From DB1 sp049323655 (GTDB lineage Bacteria; Desulfobacterota; Desulfobulbia; Desulfobulbales; SURF-16), in the NCBI GenBank assembly GCA_049323655.1, contig JBMONO010000038.1, positions 62,001-126,000 of the forward strand: 64,000 bases of DNA, read 5' to 3'. Position 1 is the first letter of the stretch, and each line of letters starts with the position of its first letter. A program made the translations under genes and the position numbers. The notes below the pieces were generated by a model. It worked only from the letters and a program-made list of their open reading frames with translations, was not told the DNA's origin and did not search any database. Positions 18,605 through 26,958 of the stretch are shown here, piece after piece.

Positions 18605-19861
18605 CTACTTCGCGGCTTGAATTGCTTTCAGGGCTGCGGCGGTCGCGCTCTGGGCGCTGGTTACGACATCAGCAGCTTTTTTGGCGCATCCGGCGGAAAA
18701 TATGCCTTTCCCCTCATCACCAACAACAAATCCATTGCTGTCAACGCTCAGGCCCAGCGCAGCCGCCTGCGACTTAATCGCGGGTTCCATGCCGGTGGCC
18801 AGAATGCAGAGATCAACAGCCTGACGGACTTTGTCGCCGGTCACGGCATTTTCGGCTACGACGGTGACGCCATCTGCCTCAGGGATGATATCGGCAACCT
18901 TGCCCTTGATGAAATGGGTATTGGGGTCAGACATCAGCTTTTCCCGGAACTTCTCATACTTGCCCGGGGTGCGCAGATCAATGTAGAAGACATAAATCGG
19001 CGCCTGAGGATAGCGTTCACGGATATAGGTGATCTGCTTCATGGATGCCATGCAACAGATATATGAACAATATTCGAGGTGATTTTCGTCGCGGCTGCCG
19101 GCGCACTGGACAAAGGCGAAACTCTTGGGTTCTTTGTTGTCGCCGGGTCGGAGGATTTGTCCGCTGGTTGGACCGTTTGGTGCGGCAAGCCGCTCCATCT
19201 GCATATTGGTGATGATGGCGTCGCTCTCATTGTACTTGAGATTCGTCATCTTCGTGGGGTCATACGGATTCCATCCGGTGGCAAAGACAATGGACGAAAC
19301 ATTGAGGGTGAATGTCTTGCTCTCCATTTCCGTGTCGATGGCGTCGTACTTGCAGGCTTCCTTGATTTTTGCCAGGCTGTCAGCACTGCACGCCGACTTG
19401 TCAAGCACATACTTCATGGGAAAGGACATTTCGTGGGGCCGATAGATGGCCTTGGTTTTCGCCATCCCAAAGTTAAAATCATCAAGCCGCTCTTCGGCAC
19501 AGACATCAGCGCAGACGCCGCAACCGGTACAGTTGTTGTTGACATATCGGGGAGTGGTTTCGCAGGTGACTTCATACTGGCCGGCGGATCCGCTAATACT
19601 CTTTATAGTCGTCAGGGTGTACATGCGGATTCTGCGGTTATTTTTGACTCGTTTGAAATTGATCTCAAGTCCGCAGGAAGGCGGACACAGTTTGGGGAAA
19701 TACTGATTAAGCTGAGCAACGCGGCCTCCCAGGTAGGGGTTTTTCTCGATCAGAAAAACATCTTTCCCAACCTCCGCGGCTTCCAGGGCAGCTGTTAAAC
19801 CGCTGATGCCGCCACCAACGACCAGCACTGCTCCTGTTCCGGATGCACTCTGTTCTGTCAT
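18605..19861 (-). CDS. qmoA: Quinone-interacting membrane-bound oxidoreductase subunit A
   Basis: QmoA is the HdrA-like flavoprotein subunit of the Qmo complex. The 418 residues fit the family. Visible features are the FAD motif GGGISGLTAALEAAE near residue 17, a cysteine-rich segment (NNCTGCGVCADVC) and the HdrA-type motif YCSYICCMASMKQ. A GGAGGAG ribosome-binding site precedes the ATG. It is the first gene of qmoAB and lies downstream of aprA. Confidence 0.94.
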   Translation of the reverse strand: MTEQSASGTGAVLVVGGGISGLTAALEAAEVGKDVFLIEKNPYLGGRVAQLNQYFPKLCPPSCGLEINFKRVKNNRRIRMYTLTTIKSISGSAGQYEVTCETTPRYVNNNCTGCGVCADVCAEERLDDFNFGMAKTKAIYRPHEMSFPMKYVLDKSACSADSLAKIKEACKYDAIDTEMESKTFTLNVSSIVFATGWNPYDPTKMTNLKYNESDAIITNMQMERLAAPNGPTSGQILRPGDNKEPKSFAFVQCAGSRDENHLEYCSYICCMASMKQITYIRERYPQAPIYVFYIDLRTPGKYEKFREKLMSDPNTHFIKGKVADIIPEADGVTVVAENAVTGDKVRQAVDLCILATGMEPAIKSQAAALGLSVDSNGFVVGDEGKGIFSAGCAKKAADVVTSAQSATAAALKAIQAAK

Positions 19862-19898
19862 GCCACTCCTCCATTAGTAGGGGTTATGTTTGAAAGTT

Positions 19899-19982
19899 TT
19901 AAGTGTTAAGATTTCAGTTTTCGCCAGTTCAAGACCTGAAGGTGCAACAACTTCGGGGCAAAACCGAAATCTTAACACTTAA
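19899..19982. repeat. Long inverted repeat in the aprA-qmoA intergenic region
   Basis: The 17-nt perfect arms (19899-19915 and 19966-19982; TTAAGTGTTAAGATTTC and its complement) continue inward with a further short paired stretch (GTTTT/AAAAC, then GCC/GGC). The element spans 84 bp and lies 40 bp upstream of qmoA. It has no T-run, so it is more likely a regulatory or mobile element than a terminator. Confidence 0.7.
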
Positions 19983-20080
19983 CGGAAATTGATGGTTTCT
20001 TCATTTACCAGAAAGTTTTTCGCAAAGCAACGTTCCATGGAAAGTCGATGATTTTTTCTCGATTTCCGGCTCCCCATACT

Positions 20081-20119
20081 AAAATCTCCAGGCACCTCGA
20101 TCAGGTACCTGGAGATTTT
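20081..20119. terminator. Terminator downstream of aprA
   Basis: A near-perfect stem is formed by AAAATCTCCAGG and CCTGGAGATTTT. It is flanked by TTTTAG on the minus strand and by TTTTATTTTT on the plus strand. It lies 32 bp after the aprA stop codon and should separate aprBA from qmoABC. Confidence 0.75.
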
Positions 20120-20150
20120 ATTTTTCAAAACGTGAATCAGTCAGTGGATA

Positions 20151-22166
20151 TTAGATCCACGGATCGGTCTCAACGATATTGATACAGTTGACCTTCTCGC
20201 ACTTCCACTCTTTGGTGTTCGGGTCAAAGGTGGAGTTGACGAATACCTTCCAGTTCTCGTCATCACAGGTCGGGTAGTCTGACCGGTAGTAGAAGCCCGG
20301 GTAACGGCTCTCTTTCCGGAACTCGATGTGGCGGATGTGGGCCTCTACACACCAGATGCGGTGGTAGTTCTCCCAGGCGCGCATCAACTCATGCAGGTCA
20401 CCGGCTGCCATAAGCTCGGCATCCTCACGCAGCATGCGGAGCAGATCGAGGCAGATGTTGAGCAGTTTGCCGGAGGTCATGTAGTAGGTCGCGACACCAC
20501 CGCCGTACTCGTCGGTGGCCTTCATCAGACGCATCATGATGCCGGCCGGCTTGCAGTAGTTGGGGTTAACGTTGGCAGCGGTTGATGCGCCGACATGCTC
20601 GAGGTAACGTTTGACCGGTGCGTAGATCTCGTCAGCCAGTTCCTGAGCAGTCTGTTTCAGCTCAGGCTTAAAAGAAGCATTGTCACGGCAGAATTTCACC
20701 ATCTGCTTGGCAACAATACGACCCTCGGCATGGGAACCGGAGGAGAACTTATGGCCGGAGGCGCCAACGCCGTCACCGGCGGTGAAGAGACCGTCAACGG
20801 TGGTCATCCTGTTGTAGCCCCATTTATACTGATGGGAACGGGGACCATCGACAGTCGGGACCCAGTCTTCGTTCGGACCGGAGGTCCAGATACCGCAGCA
20901 GCCGGAGTGGGAACCGAGCATGTAGGGTTCGGTCGGCATGATCTCAGAACCAACCTTCTCAGGCTCGATGTTCATACCGGCCCAGAGACCGGCCTGACCA
21001 ACGGACATATCAAGAAAGTCTTCCCAGGCCTCAGACTCAAGGTGTTTCCAGAACTTCTTCACTTCCTTCTCGTCCATGCCTTTGGCACGACGCTCGTCAA
21101 GGAAGGCGTTCAGGGCAACGTCGGTGGCCATGTAGATCGGACCGCGGCCGGCCTTCAGCTCGTTCAGCATCAGGTGGTTACGCAGACAGGTCGGGGTAAC
21201 GGCAGACTGGCCATAGGGCATGAACTTGGAAAGCTCTTCCTTGACCGCATCGCTGTTGGCATAGAACTCACCGAGACCGTTCTGTACTTTGGCTTTGAAG
21301 AGGAGGAACCATGCACCAACCGGACCGTAACCGTCTTTGAAGCGGGCCGGGGTGAAACGGTTTTCCATCATGGTCAGGGTGGCGCCTACCTGAGCACACA
21401 TGGTGTAGGTGGAGCCGGCGTTCCATACCGGGTACCAGGCGCGGCCCTTGCCCTCACCGGTGGAACGCGGACGGAAGATGTTTACCGCACCGCCGCAGGC
21501 AACCAGAGCGGCTTTGCATTTGAAAACGTGAACCTTGTTTTCACGGGTGGAGAAACCAACCGCACCGGCGATCTGGTTCGGTTTGTTCTTGTCAAGCAGC
21601 ATCTTGACGATGAAGACGCGCTCCAGACAGTTCTCTTCGCCGAGAGCGGTCTTGGCCGGCTCGGCAACGATGCATTTGTAAGACTCACCGTTGATCATGA
21701 TCTGCCACTTACCGGTACGCACCGGCTCACCGCCTTCGCGCAGGGTCGGGGCGGGTTTGGCGCCATCGAGGTTGTTGCCGTCGGCGTCTTTCTTCCAGAT
21801 CGGCAGGCCCCACTCCTCAAACAGTTTAACGGACTCGTCAACGTGACGGCCGAGGTCATAGATGAGGTCTTCGCGGACAACGCCCATCAGGTCGTTACGA
21901 ACCATCTTTACATAGTTCTCAATGGGGTTTGAGCCAATGTAGGTGTTGATGGCGGACAGCCCCTGGGCAACGGCGCCGGAACGCTCCATAGAGGCCTTGT
22001 CGCAGAGGAGAATCTTCATGCCTTCAGGAGCCCATTTCTTGATCTCGAATGCGCAGCCGCAGGCAGCCATACCGCCGCCAACGATCAGAATGTCACACTC
22101 ATGCTCCTTGATTTCCGGGTTTGCAACGGCAGGCAGTTCGCCAAGTGGCTTATTCGGTAATGCCAT
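20151..22166 (-). CDS. aprA: Adenylylsulfate reductase alpha subunit
   Basis: AprA is the FAD-containing catalytic subunit that interconverts APS with sulfite plus AMP in the cytoplasm. The 671-residue product matches the family length. It has the FAD-binding start CDILIVGGGMAACGCAFEIK near residue 25 and the conserved block AEGRIVAKQM. It follows aprB by 56 bp. Together with Qmo it shows dissimilatory sulfur metabolism; the direction (sulfate reduction or sulfite oxidation) cannot be read from the sequence alone. Confidence 0.97.
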   Translation of the reverse strand: MALPNKPLGELPAVANPEIKEHECDILIVGGGMAACGCAFEIKKWAPEGMKILLCDKASMERSGAVAQGLSAINTYIGSNPIENYVKMVRNDLMGVVREDLIYDLGRHVDESVKLFEEWGLPIWKKDADGNNLDGAKPAPTLREGGEPVRTGKWQIMINGESYKCIVAEPAKTALGEENCLERVFIVKMLLDKNKPNQIAGAVGFSTRENKVHVFKCKAALVACGGAVNIFRPRSTGEGKGRAWYPVWNAGSTYTMCAQVGATLTMMENRFTPARFKDGYGPVGAWFLLFKAKVQNGLGEFYANSDAVKEELSKFMPYGQSAVTPTCLRNHLMLNELKAGRGPIYMATDVALNAFLDERRAKGMDEKEVKKFWKHLESEAWEDFLDMSVGQAGLWAGMNIEPEKVGSEIMPTEPYMLGSHSGCCGIWTSGPNEDWVPTVDGPRSHQYKWGYNRMTTVDGLFTAGDGVGASGHKFSSGSHAEGRIVAKQMVKFCRDNASFKPELKQTAQELADEIYAPVKRYLEHVGASTAANVNPNYCKPAGIMMRLMKATDEYGGGVATYYMTSGKLLNICLDLLRMLREDAELMAAGDLHELMRAWENYHRIWCVEAHIRHIEFRKESRYPGFYYRSDYPTCDDENWKVFVNSTFDPNTKEWKCEKVNCINIVETDPWI

Positions 22167-22222
22167 ATTCTATCTCCTTAAAATAGACTGGGTTAACAGT
22201 GAACCGTAACTGACAGATCTGG

Positions 22223-22651
22223 TTACTTCGCAAGTTTGGTCGGCTGGGGCAGCGAGGTCTCGAGGAGCAGACACTCGTCATCCAGGTTGGCGCCTTTCTG
22301 GCCGACATAGGCATTGGCAGCACCTTCAGCGGTGGTACGGATCGGGAACTTGAAGCGCTTGATGTTGCCGTTTCGGAATTTAACCGTCCACATGATGGAA
22401 TCAGAGCTTCTCATCGGATGAACCTGGCCACCCATCGGTACGAAGTCATCATAACCGCGAACGGCAATGGCACCCTGGGGGCAGATCTTGACGCATGAGT
22501 AGCATTCCCAGCATGCATCCGGCTCCTGATTGTAGGCCCGCATCTCCTCTTTGTTGAGAACCATCAGGTCGTTGGGGCAGATGTACATACATGCTGTTTT
22601 GTCACCACCCTTGCAACCGTCACACTTGGAAGGATCTACATAGCTTGGCAT
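22223..22651 (-). CDS. aprB: Adenylylsulfate reductase beta subunit
   Basis: AprB is the ferredoxin-like subunit that passes electrons to the FAD of AprA. The 142-residue product has two [4Fe-4S] motifs: CDGCKGG...CMYICP near residues 9-25, with the family's insertion, and CWECYSCVKICP near 47-58. The C-terminal tail wraps AprA in known structures. A strong GGAGG site lies before the ATG, and a consensus-like promoter is found 140 bp upstream. Confidence 0.96.
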   Translation of the reverse strand: MPSYVDPSKCDGCKGGDKTACMYICPNDLMVLNKEEMRAYNQEPDACWECYSCVKICPQGAIAVRGYDDFVPMGGQVHPMRSSDSIMWTVKFRNGNIKRFKFPIRTTAEGAANAYVGQKGANLDDECLLLETSLPQPTKLAK

Positions 22652-22756
22652 TAATTTACCTCCTCAATTGGGTTGATTAGTTTGATTCCACGAAATGCGA
22701 AATCGGTTTTTTTATTGTACCTGAGTAAAACCACCGTCAAAAAAGCCTCGTGCCAA

Positions 22757-22778
22757 AAAATGAGGGGTCACTCATTTT
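22757..22778. promoter_or_regulatory. Inverted repeat in the aprBA leader (operator or attenuator)
   Basis: AAAATGAG and CTCATTTT form perfect 8-bp arms around a 6-bp centre. It begins about 6 nt after the predicted aprBA start site. On the minus strand the right arm runs into six T residues, so it could act as a small attenuator or as a repressor site. Confidence 0.5.
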
Positions 22779-22790
22779 CTGATCATCTGT

Positions 22791-22819
22791 TCTATAAATT
22801 TTCGCCCTCCAAATGTCAA
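22791..22819 (-). promoter_or_regulatory. Sigma-70 promoter of aprBA
   Basis: On the minus strand TTGACA (22814-22819) is followed after exactly 17 bp by TATAGA (22791-22796). This is one of the best promoter matches in the window, and it fits strong expression of APS reductase. Confidence 0.75.
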
Positions 22820-22880
22820 GAAAAAAAGTCTGACGCAATTTCCACTTTTTTCGACGCACTCCGTCCTTGTTTTTTTCAGT

Positions 22881-22909
22881 TTGACAAGCGTGGCCGGGAT
22901 GGTTACCTT
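22881..22909 (+). promoter_or_regulatory. Possible promoter of the YkgJ-type gene
   Basis: TTGACA at 22881-22886 is followed after 17 bp by TACCTT at 22904-22909. The -35 is perfect and the -10 is weak. It would start transcription about 50 nt before the gene. Confidence 0.35.
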
Positions 22910-22968
22910 CAGCGCAATTGTGCAAGAACACAAAACCCCCCACCCCTCCTGACAGCAGAGGAATGACA

Positions 22969-23898
22969 ATGACGGACACGGAAAAAAACCTCTTCGGGTA
23001 CGAAAAAAACCCCTCTAATATTCTGCCGCAGAAATACACCCTGGACAGCAAGATCAGATTCCGCTGCCACCCCGGTGTTTCCTGCTTTACCGCCTGCTGC
23101 GGCAATATCAATATCATCCTCACTCCCTTTGACATTCTCCGCCTGCGCCGTTATCTCAACCTGCCGGCTTCTGAGTTTCTGCTCAGATTCACAACTCCGA
23201 TCTACATTGAGAAGACCGATATGCCCGGGGTTAAGTTACTGCTTGATGAAAATGGCCGGTGCCCCTTTGTTACAGATGAAGGATGCACCATCTATCCGGA
23301 ACGCCCTTCCGCCTGTCGCTATTATCCGGTCGGCATGGCGAATTTTCATGAAGGTGGGGAAGAGGGGGTGGAGTCGGAGCGATTCTTCTTTCTGGTCAAA
23401 GAACCCCACTGCAAAGGACACGAAGAAGATAAAGAGTGGACCATCCGCGAGTGGCGGGAAGATCAGGGCGTTGACGTCTGCGACGACATGAACCGGGAGT
23501 GGATGGAGCTGGTCATGCGCCGCAAATCCTTCGGTCATCAGGCTACTCTCAGCGAAGAGGCCAAGAAGATTTTTTTCATGGTCAGCACCGATCTCGACAA
23601 ATTCCGCCATTTTATCTTCAACAGCTCTTTCCTCGACACTTATGATATCGACCAGGCCATTCTGGACACAATCAGGGAAGACGACATCGCCCTCCTGCAA
23701 TTCTCCTATAAATATCTGGCCTCATCGCTGTTCGGCACCAATGACCTCAGGATCAGGGAAGAGAAGATAAAGGCCAAGGCGGCGCAGATGCAGGAAAAAC
23801 GCAAGGAAAAGGAACAGGAGGCGATCCGCACCTTTGAGGAATTGAAGGCGGAACGAGACCGCATGCAGGCGGAGCTGGAAAAAAAGAAAAAGAAGTGA
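22969..23898 (+). CDS. YkgJ-family cysteine-cluster protein
   Basis: The 309-residue protein carries the zinc/iron-chelating cysteine cluster of the YkgJ (UPF0153) family. Conserved cysteines are at FRCHPGVSCFTACC (about residues 27-40) and at GRCPFVTDEGCTIYPERPSACRYYP (about 98-122), with another at EPHCKGH. The C-terminus is a long charged helix (about residues 245-309), likely a coiled coil. The second of two close ATGs is chosen because GAGGA is then correctly spaced. Such genes are common beside redox genes in sulfate reducers; the biochemical role is unknown. It is transcribed away from aprBA. Confidence 0.85.
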   Translation: MTDTEKNLFGYEKNPSNILPQKYTLDSKIRFRCHPGVSCFTACCGNINIILTPFDILRLRRYLNLPASEFLLRFTTPIYIEKTDMPGVKLLLDENGRCPFVTDEGCTIYPERPSACRYYPVGMANFHEGGEEGVESERFFFLVKEPHCKGHEEDKEWTIREWREDQGVDVCDDMNREWMELVMRRKSFGHQATLSEEAKKIFFMVSTDLDKFRHFIFNSSFLDTYDIDQAILDTIREDDIALLQFSYKYLASSLFGTNDLRIREEKIKAKAAQMQEKRKEKEQEAIRTFEELKAERDRMQAELEKKKKK

Positions 23899-23932
23899 AC
23901 GACGGTGACGAAAGCCGTGATCAACAGATCAA

Positions 23933-23965
23933 CAAGCCCCGGCAACATTTGAATGGCGGGGCTTG
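23933..23965. terminator. Hairpin between convergent genes
   Basis: The 9-bp perfect arms (CAAGCCCCG at 23933-23941 and CGGGGCTTG at 23957-23965) lie between two converging stop codons. There is no clear T-run on either strand, so termination efficiency is uncertain. Confidence 0.5.
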
Positions 23966-23967
23966 CG

Positions 23968-24546
23968 TCATTTGCGGCGGACCAAATCCCCTTTCTCAAT
24001 CCCCCCATGACCAGCGATTCGTTTTTGCAGACCTAAACGATCGACCAGGCGAGCCACCGCCGGGGGCACCAGATGTCGCCACGCCTCATTGGCAGCCACT
24101 CTCGCCCGGATAACCCGCGCGGACAACCCCTTGTCAGCCAGCGATTTACGCCAGAGGATCTCGGTGGTTAGTCCAAGCTGCCGAAACATCTGCAACTTCT
24201 TTTCACCCCACCCATCATAAATTGACAGAAAAAAAACAGCGTCCAGCGGCACGTAGTAGCGATAGAGATTCGGAAAATTGACAGGAAAAGGGACAATGGT
24301 AATCTCGTCGCCCAGCCCCTCATCAACCAGAGCCTCGCGAACCATCAGGTAGCGCTCGTAATAGGTGAAAGGATTGGCCTGTTCGCTGCTTCTTTCCAGG
24401 TCGGCCGGGTCTGTTTTGGTCAGGGTCGGGTCAGGATTGGTAATGCCGATCACCAGATGATCACACCGCTTTTTACCGGCCAGCAGATAGTGCAGGTGAT
24501 CGTTATGCAGAAGCTGAAAACGACCGTGAATGACACCGACTTTCAT
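23968..24546 (-). CDS. Nicotinamide-nucleotide adenylyltransferase-like nucleotidyltransferase
   Basis: The 192-residue product resembles archaeal-type NMN adenylyltransferases (NadM-like). The start MKVGVIHGRFQLLHNDHLHYL holds the nucleotidyltransferase motif, here HNDH instead of the usual HxGH. The region NPFTYYERYLMVREAL and the C-terminal LSARVIRARVAANEAWRHLVP match the later motifs (SxxxIR, then W-x-x-LVP). The start follows GGAGGGAGAGA. The Gly-to-Asp change in the first motif may alter activity or substrate. It lies just after the phosphoglycerate mutase on the same strand. Confidence 0.75.
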   Translation of the reverse strand: MKVGVIHGRFQLLHNDHLHYLLAGKKRCDHLVIGITNPDPTLTKTDPADLERSSEQANPFTYYERYLMVREALVDEGLGDEITIVPFPVNFPNLYRYYVPLDAVFFLSIYDGWGEKKLQMFRQLGLTTEILWRKSLADKGLSARVIRARVAANEAWRHLVPPAVARLVDRLGLQKRIAGHGGIEKGDLVRRK

Positions 24547-24569
24547 TCTCTCCCTCCGCTCCGGCCAAC

Positions 24570-25880
24570 TCATTCCATCATCAGGGGTTTCCGCCTTCCC
24601 GGCCAGTAGTTCTGGTTGTCAGGACAATCCATCAGCCCCTGCAACTTGGAACGATCGAGCCAATTGAGCACCAGCGGCATCACGTCCTCTCCCCGCAGCA
24701 TGCCAAGACCGCCAGCCGCACAGCACACCTCGTCAAATCGCTCTACCATGTCACAGCGGATGCCCGGGCCAATTGCGGCAAAGGGGACCGATTCACCCGA
24801 ATGGACCAGGGGACCGGAACTCGGGGTGGAATGATCGGCGGTGACAACAACAACTACATTTTCGGCGCGGAGAGCGGTCATTACCAAACCGAGACCACGA
24901 TCAAGCGATTCAATCACCCTCACCTTGTTGCGCGGCTCCTTGCTGTGCCCCGCCACATCCGGCGTTTTCGTGTGGACATGAATAAACTGATACTCTGGGG
25001 AGTGACGAAGGGCCAGCCACAACCGTTCAGCCAGATCGCGCCCCGGGTCAGCACCATCCTTCACTTTTAATACGTCCAACTCAAGAAATGAGGACAGCCC
25101 CCAGTAGACCAGACCGGAGGCGATGGAGAGCCCTTTTATCCCCCACCGCTCCGCAAAGGACGGAACCTGCCGCCAGCGACCGGCTCGCTGGGTGACGATA
25201 CCGTTAATCGGCAGTTGCCCACGGCCTTTCCGGCGCAGATTGATCGGATGCGCTTCCAGCCGGCGATGACAACAGAGCAGGTACCTATTCAATACCGACG
25301 CACTCTGTTCCGCCATCATATCACCGGCCAGCTCCCGCCAGGACGCCACCGCGATCAGCGGATTATCAATTTCCAGGGGATCGGAATCGGTAATGAAAGG
25401 GGAGACCGCGCCGCGCATCACCAGCACGCCGTCAAGGCCATGGGTTCGATGATAGCGGAGGACAATATCGTCATCGTCATAGAGACTGACGCAATCAACA
25501 AGGGAGAGTTCTTCGTCCTTGGTCGCTTCGGGCCGGTGCTGGATAAGATGCAGGGTGACGCCACGCCGTTCCACCGCGACAAAATGAGCAAGAAGGGCGA
25601 CATCCGCCGGCTGCAGGTCAACGTTTGCGCCGGCCGACTCCAGATAACCCCGACCGGGGAATTCGCGCTGATCATAACCGAACATGGCGAAATGGGCATT
25701 TTCGCTTGGCAGTTGCAGGCCAGGACGGAGCGGATAGAAAAGGCCGTTACAGCCCTCCGCCGCCAGCTCGTCGAGAAATGGGGTGCGGGCGGCCTGCAGA
25801 GGAGTTTTCCCTCCCAATTCTTGATATGCCCGGTCGCCCAGGCCATCAAACACGATCAGTATACAGCAGCGTGGCGGCAT
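24570..25880 (-). CDS. apgM: Archaeal-type cofactor-independent phosphoglycerate mutase
   Basis: This enzyme interconverts 3- and 2-phosphoglycerate with bound metal ions. The 436-residue product belongs to the ApgM branch of the alkaline-phosphatase superfamily. It shows the N-terminal metal motif IVFDGLGDRA, the segment PSENAHFAMFGYD holding the likely phospho-acceptor serine, HTKTPDVAGH, and VVVTADHSTPSSGPLVHSGE. The ATG at 25880 follows GAGGAAAAGGC; longer in-frame starts would overlap the divergent PHP gene. It is probably co-transcribed with the downstream nucleotidyltransferase. Confidence 0.88.
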   Translation of the reverse strand: MPPRCCILIVFDGLGDRAYQELGGKTPLQAARTPFLDELAAEGCNGLFYPLRPGLQLPSENAHFAMFGYDQREFPGRGYLESAGANVDLQPADVALLAHFVAVERRGVTLHLIQHRPEATKDEELSLVDCVSLYDDDDIVLRYHRTHGLDGVLVMRGAVSPFITDSDPLEIDNPLIAVASWRELAGDMMAEQSASVLNRYLLCCHRRLEAHPINLRRKGRGQLPINGIVTQRAGRWRQVPSFAERWGIKGLSIASGLVYWGLSSFLELDVLKVKDGADPGRDLAERLWLALRHSPEYQFIHVHTKTPDVAGHSKEPRNKVRVIESLDRGLGLVMTALRAENVVVVVTADHSTPSSGPLVHSGESVPFAAIGPGIRCDMVERFDEVCCAAGGLGMLRGEDVMPLVLNWLDRSKLQGLMDCPDNQNYWPGRRKPLMME

Positions 25881-26001
25881 GCCTTTTCCTCGCTCCGAGA
25901 TAACAACAACCAAAAACCCATAGGATGAACCGATACATTTATCATTATACTTCCTATTAAAAAATTGGACACCTCTTTTTTCTGTTGCTATATTGCCAAT
26001 C

Positions 26002-26598
26002 ATGAGATTCGATCTGCATGTCCATTCCGCCATATCTCCCTGCAGCAAACTGCAGCCCGACGAGATAATCGCCACAGCCGGTCGACGCGGTCTTTCCGGC
26101 ATCTGTATCACCGACCATGACACCATGGCGGTGCGCAATTATCTGCGGGAAGGAATCCAGGAAAACGGTCTCTGTGTCATTTTCGGCATGGAATACACCA
26201 CCAGCCAGGGTGACTTTCTCCTCTTCGGCCCATTCGAGGAGCTGCGTCCAGGACTTGACGCGACCGAGATTCTGCGCCATGTCGAGGCGGTCGGCGGCGT
26301 GGCGGTGGCGGCCCATCCATTCCGGAAAAACAGGGCCACCGCCGAATGCCTCATTGACATGGGGCTGTGCGGGATAGTCGAGGGGATCAACGGACGGAAC
26401 CAGCCCAACGAAAACCACTCCGTTTCCTTGTGGACGAAACGCTACGGTGTTAAAACAGTCGGCGGATCGGACGCTCACACGCCGATGGAGATCGGCCGGA
26501 TGGTTACCCGGTTTTCCTCCGCCATTCAGAGTAGAAGCCACCTCATCACCGCTCTGAAAGGTGACGATTTTTCTCCGGAAGCGCACGTCACCCAATAA
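26002..26598 (+). CDS. PHP-domain metal-dependent phosphoesterase
   Basis: The 198-residue protein starts MRFDLHVHSAISPCS, the HxH metal motif of the PHP family. It continues with ITDHDTMA (second motif), GMEYTT, AAHPFRKN (third motif) and GGSDAHTPMEIG (fourth motif), so all metal ligands seem intact. The family includes nucleotide and histidinol phosphatases and RNase AM-like enzymes; the substrate here is unknown. It is divergent from apgM. No good ribosome-binding site was seen. Confidence 0.82.
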   Translation: MRFDLHVHSAISPCSKLQPDEIIATAGRRGLSGICITDHDTMAVRNYLREGIQENGLCVIFGMEYTTSQGDFLLFGPFEELRPGLDATEILRHVEAVGGVAVAAHPFRKNRATAECLIDMGLCGIVEGINGRNQPNENHSVSLWTKRYGVKTVGGSDAHTPMEIGRMVTRFSSAIQSRSHLITALKGDDFSPEAHVTQ

Positions 26599-26958
26599 AA
26601 GAACACAGGCCGCATCGCACCTTTGCGCCGTTGTCGGCCTCGCTCCAACACCCTTTTTCCCCTTTTTGCCGCCATCTCAAACTGGATCGCCGGCTGGCCG
26701 CACACCAAGGTGTGATTTGACATCCGCACCAGTATCCTATAAACTGTTACAAATCCAACAAGCTTCGGCAGACCAACTGAAATCAGCAATACCAGTCAAA
26801 AAACACGACATACAAGGGCCAGCGTCATCCCGCTCTTCCCCAATAAAGAGCGATTACTCGTTGCACCCGCTCCGCCGGTCGCCCCCGAGAATACGTCTGG
26901 CCCCCTGGCGCAATAATCTACTCTACACGACCTGCGGCTCGCAAAACGAACACCCGCT
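26599..26958. other. 360-bp region between the PHP gene and the fructokinase gene
   Basis: No gene is supported. The notable content is a perfect palindrome (26701-26714) directly followed by a TTGACA/TATAAA promoter-like pair. The remainder is unremarkable. Confidence 0.5.
26701..26743 (+). promoter_or_regulatory. Promoter-like element with adjacent palindrome before the sucrose genes
   Basis: The palindrome CACACC-AA-GGTGTG (26701-26714) lies 2 bp upstream of TTGACA (26717-26722). TATAAA follows at 26738-26743, a 15-bp spacing; a 17-bp alternative is TAAACT. It is 215 bp before the fructokinase start and is the only candidate for the rightward sucrose unit. Confidence 0.4.

Larger units (their letters stand above)
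22652..22968. other. 317-bp divergent promoter region between aprB and the YkgJ-type gene
   Basis: This gap holds the aprBA promoter and a leader inverted repeat on the minus side, and a possible promoter for the rightward gene. It is A/T-rich near aprB. No small gene was found in it. Confidence 0.7.

Noticed and set aside
20595..21932. 445-codon plus-strand open frame opposite aprA
   Set aside because: aprA is certain on the other strand. The frame is a mirror of its codon bias, with no recognisable domain.
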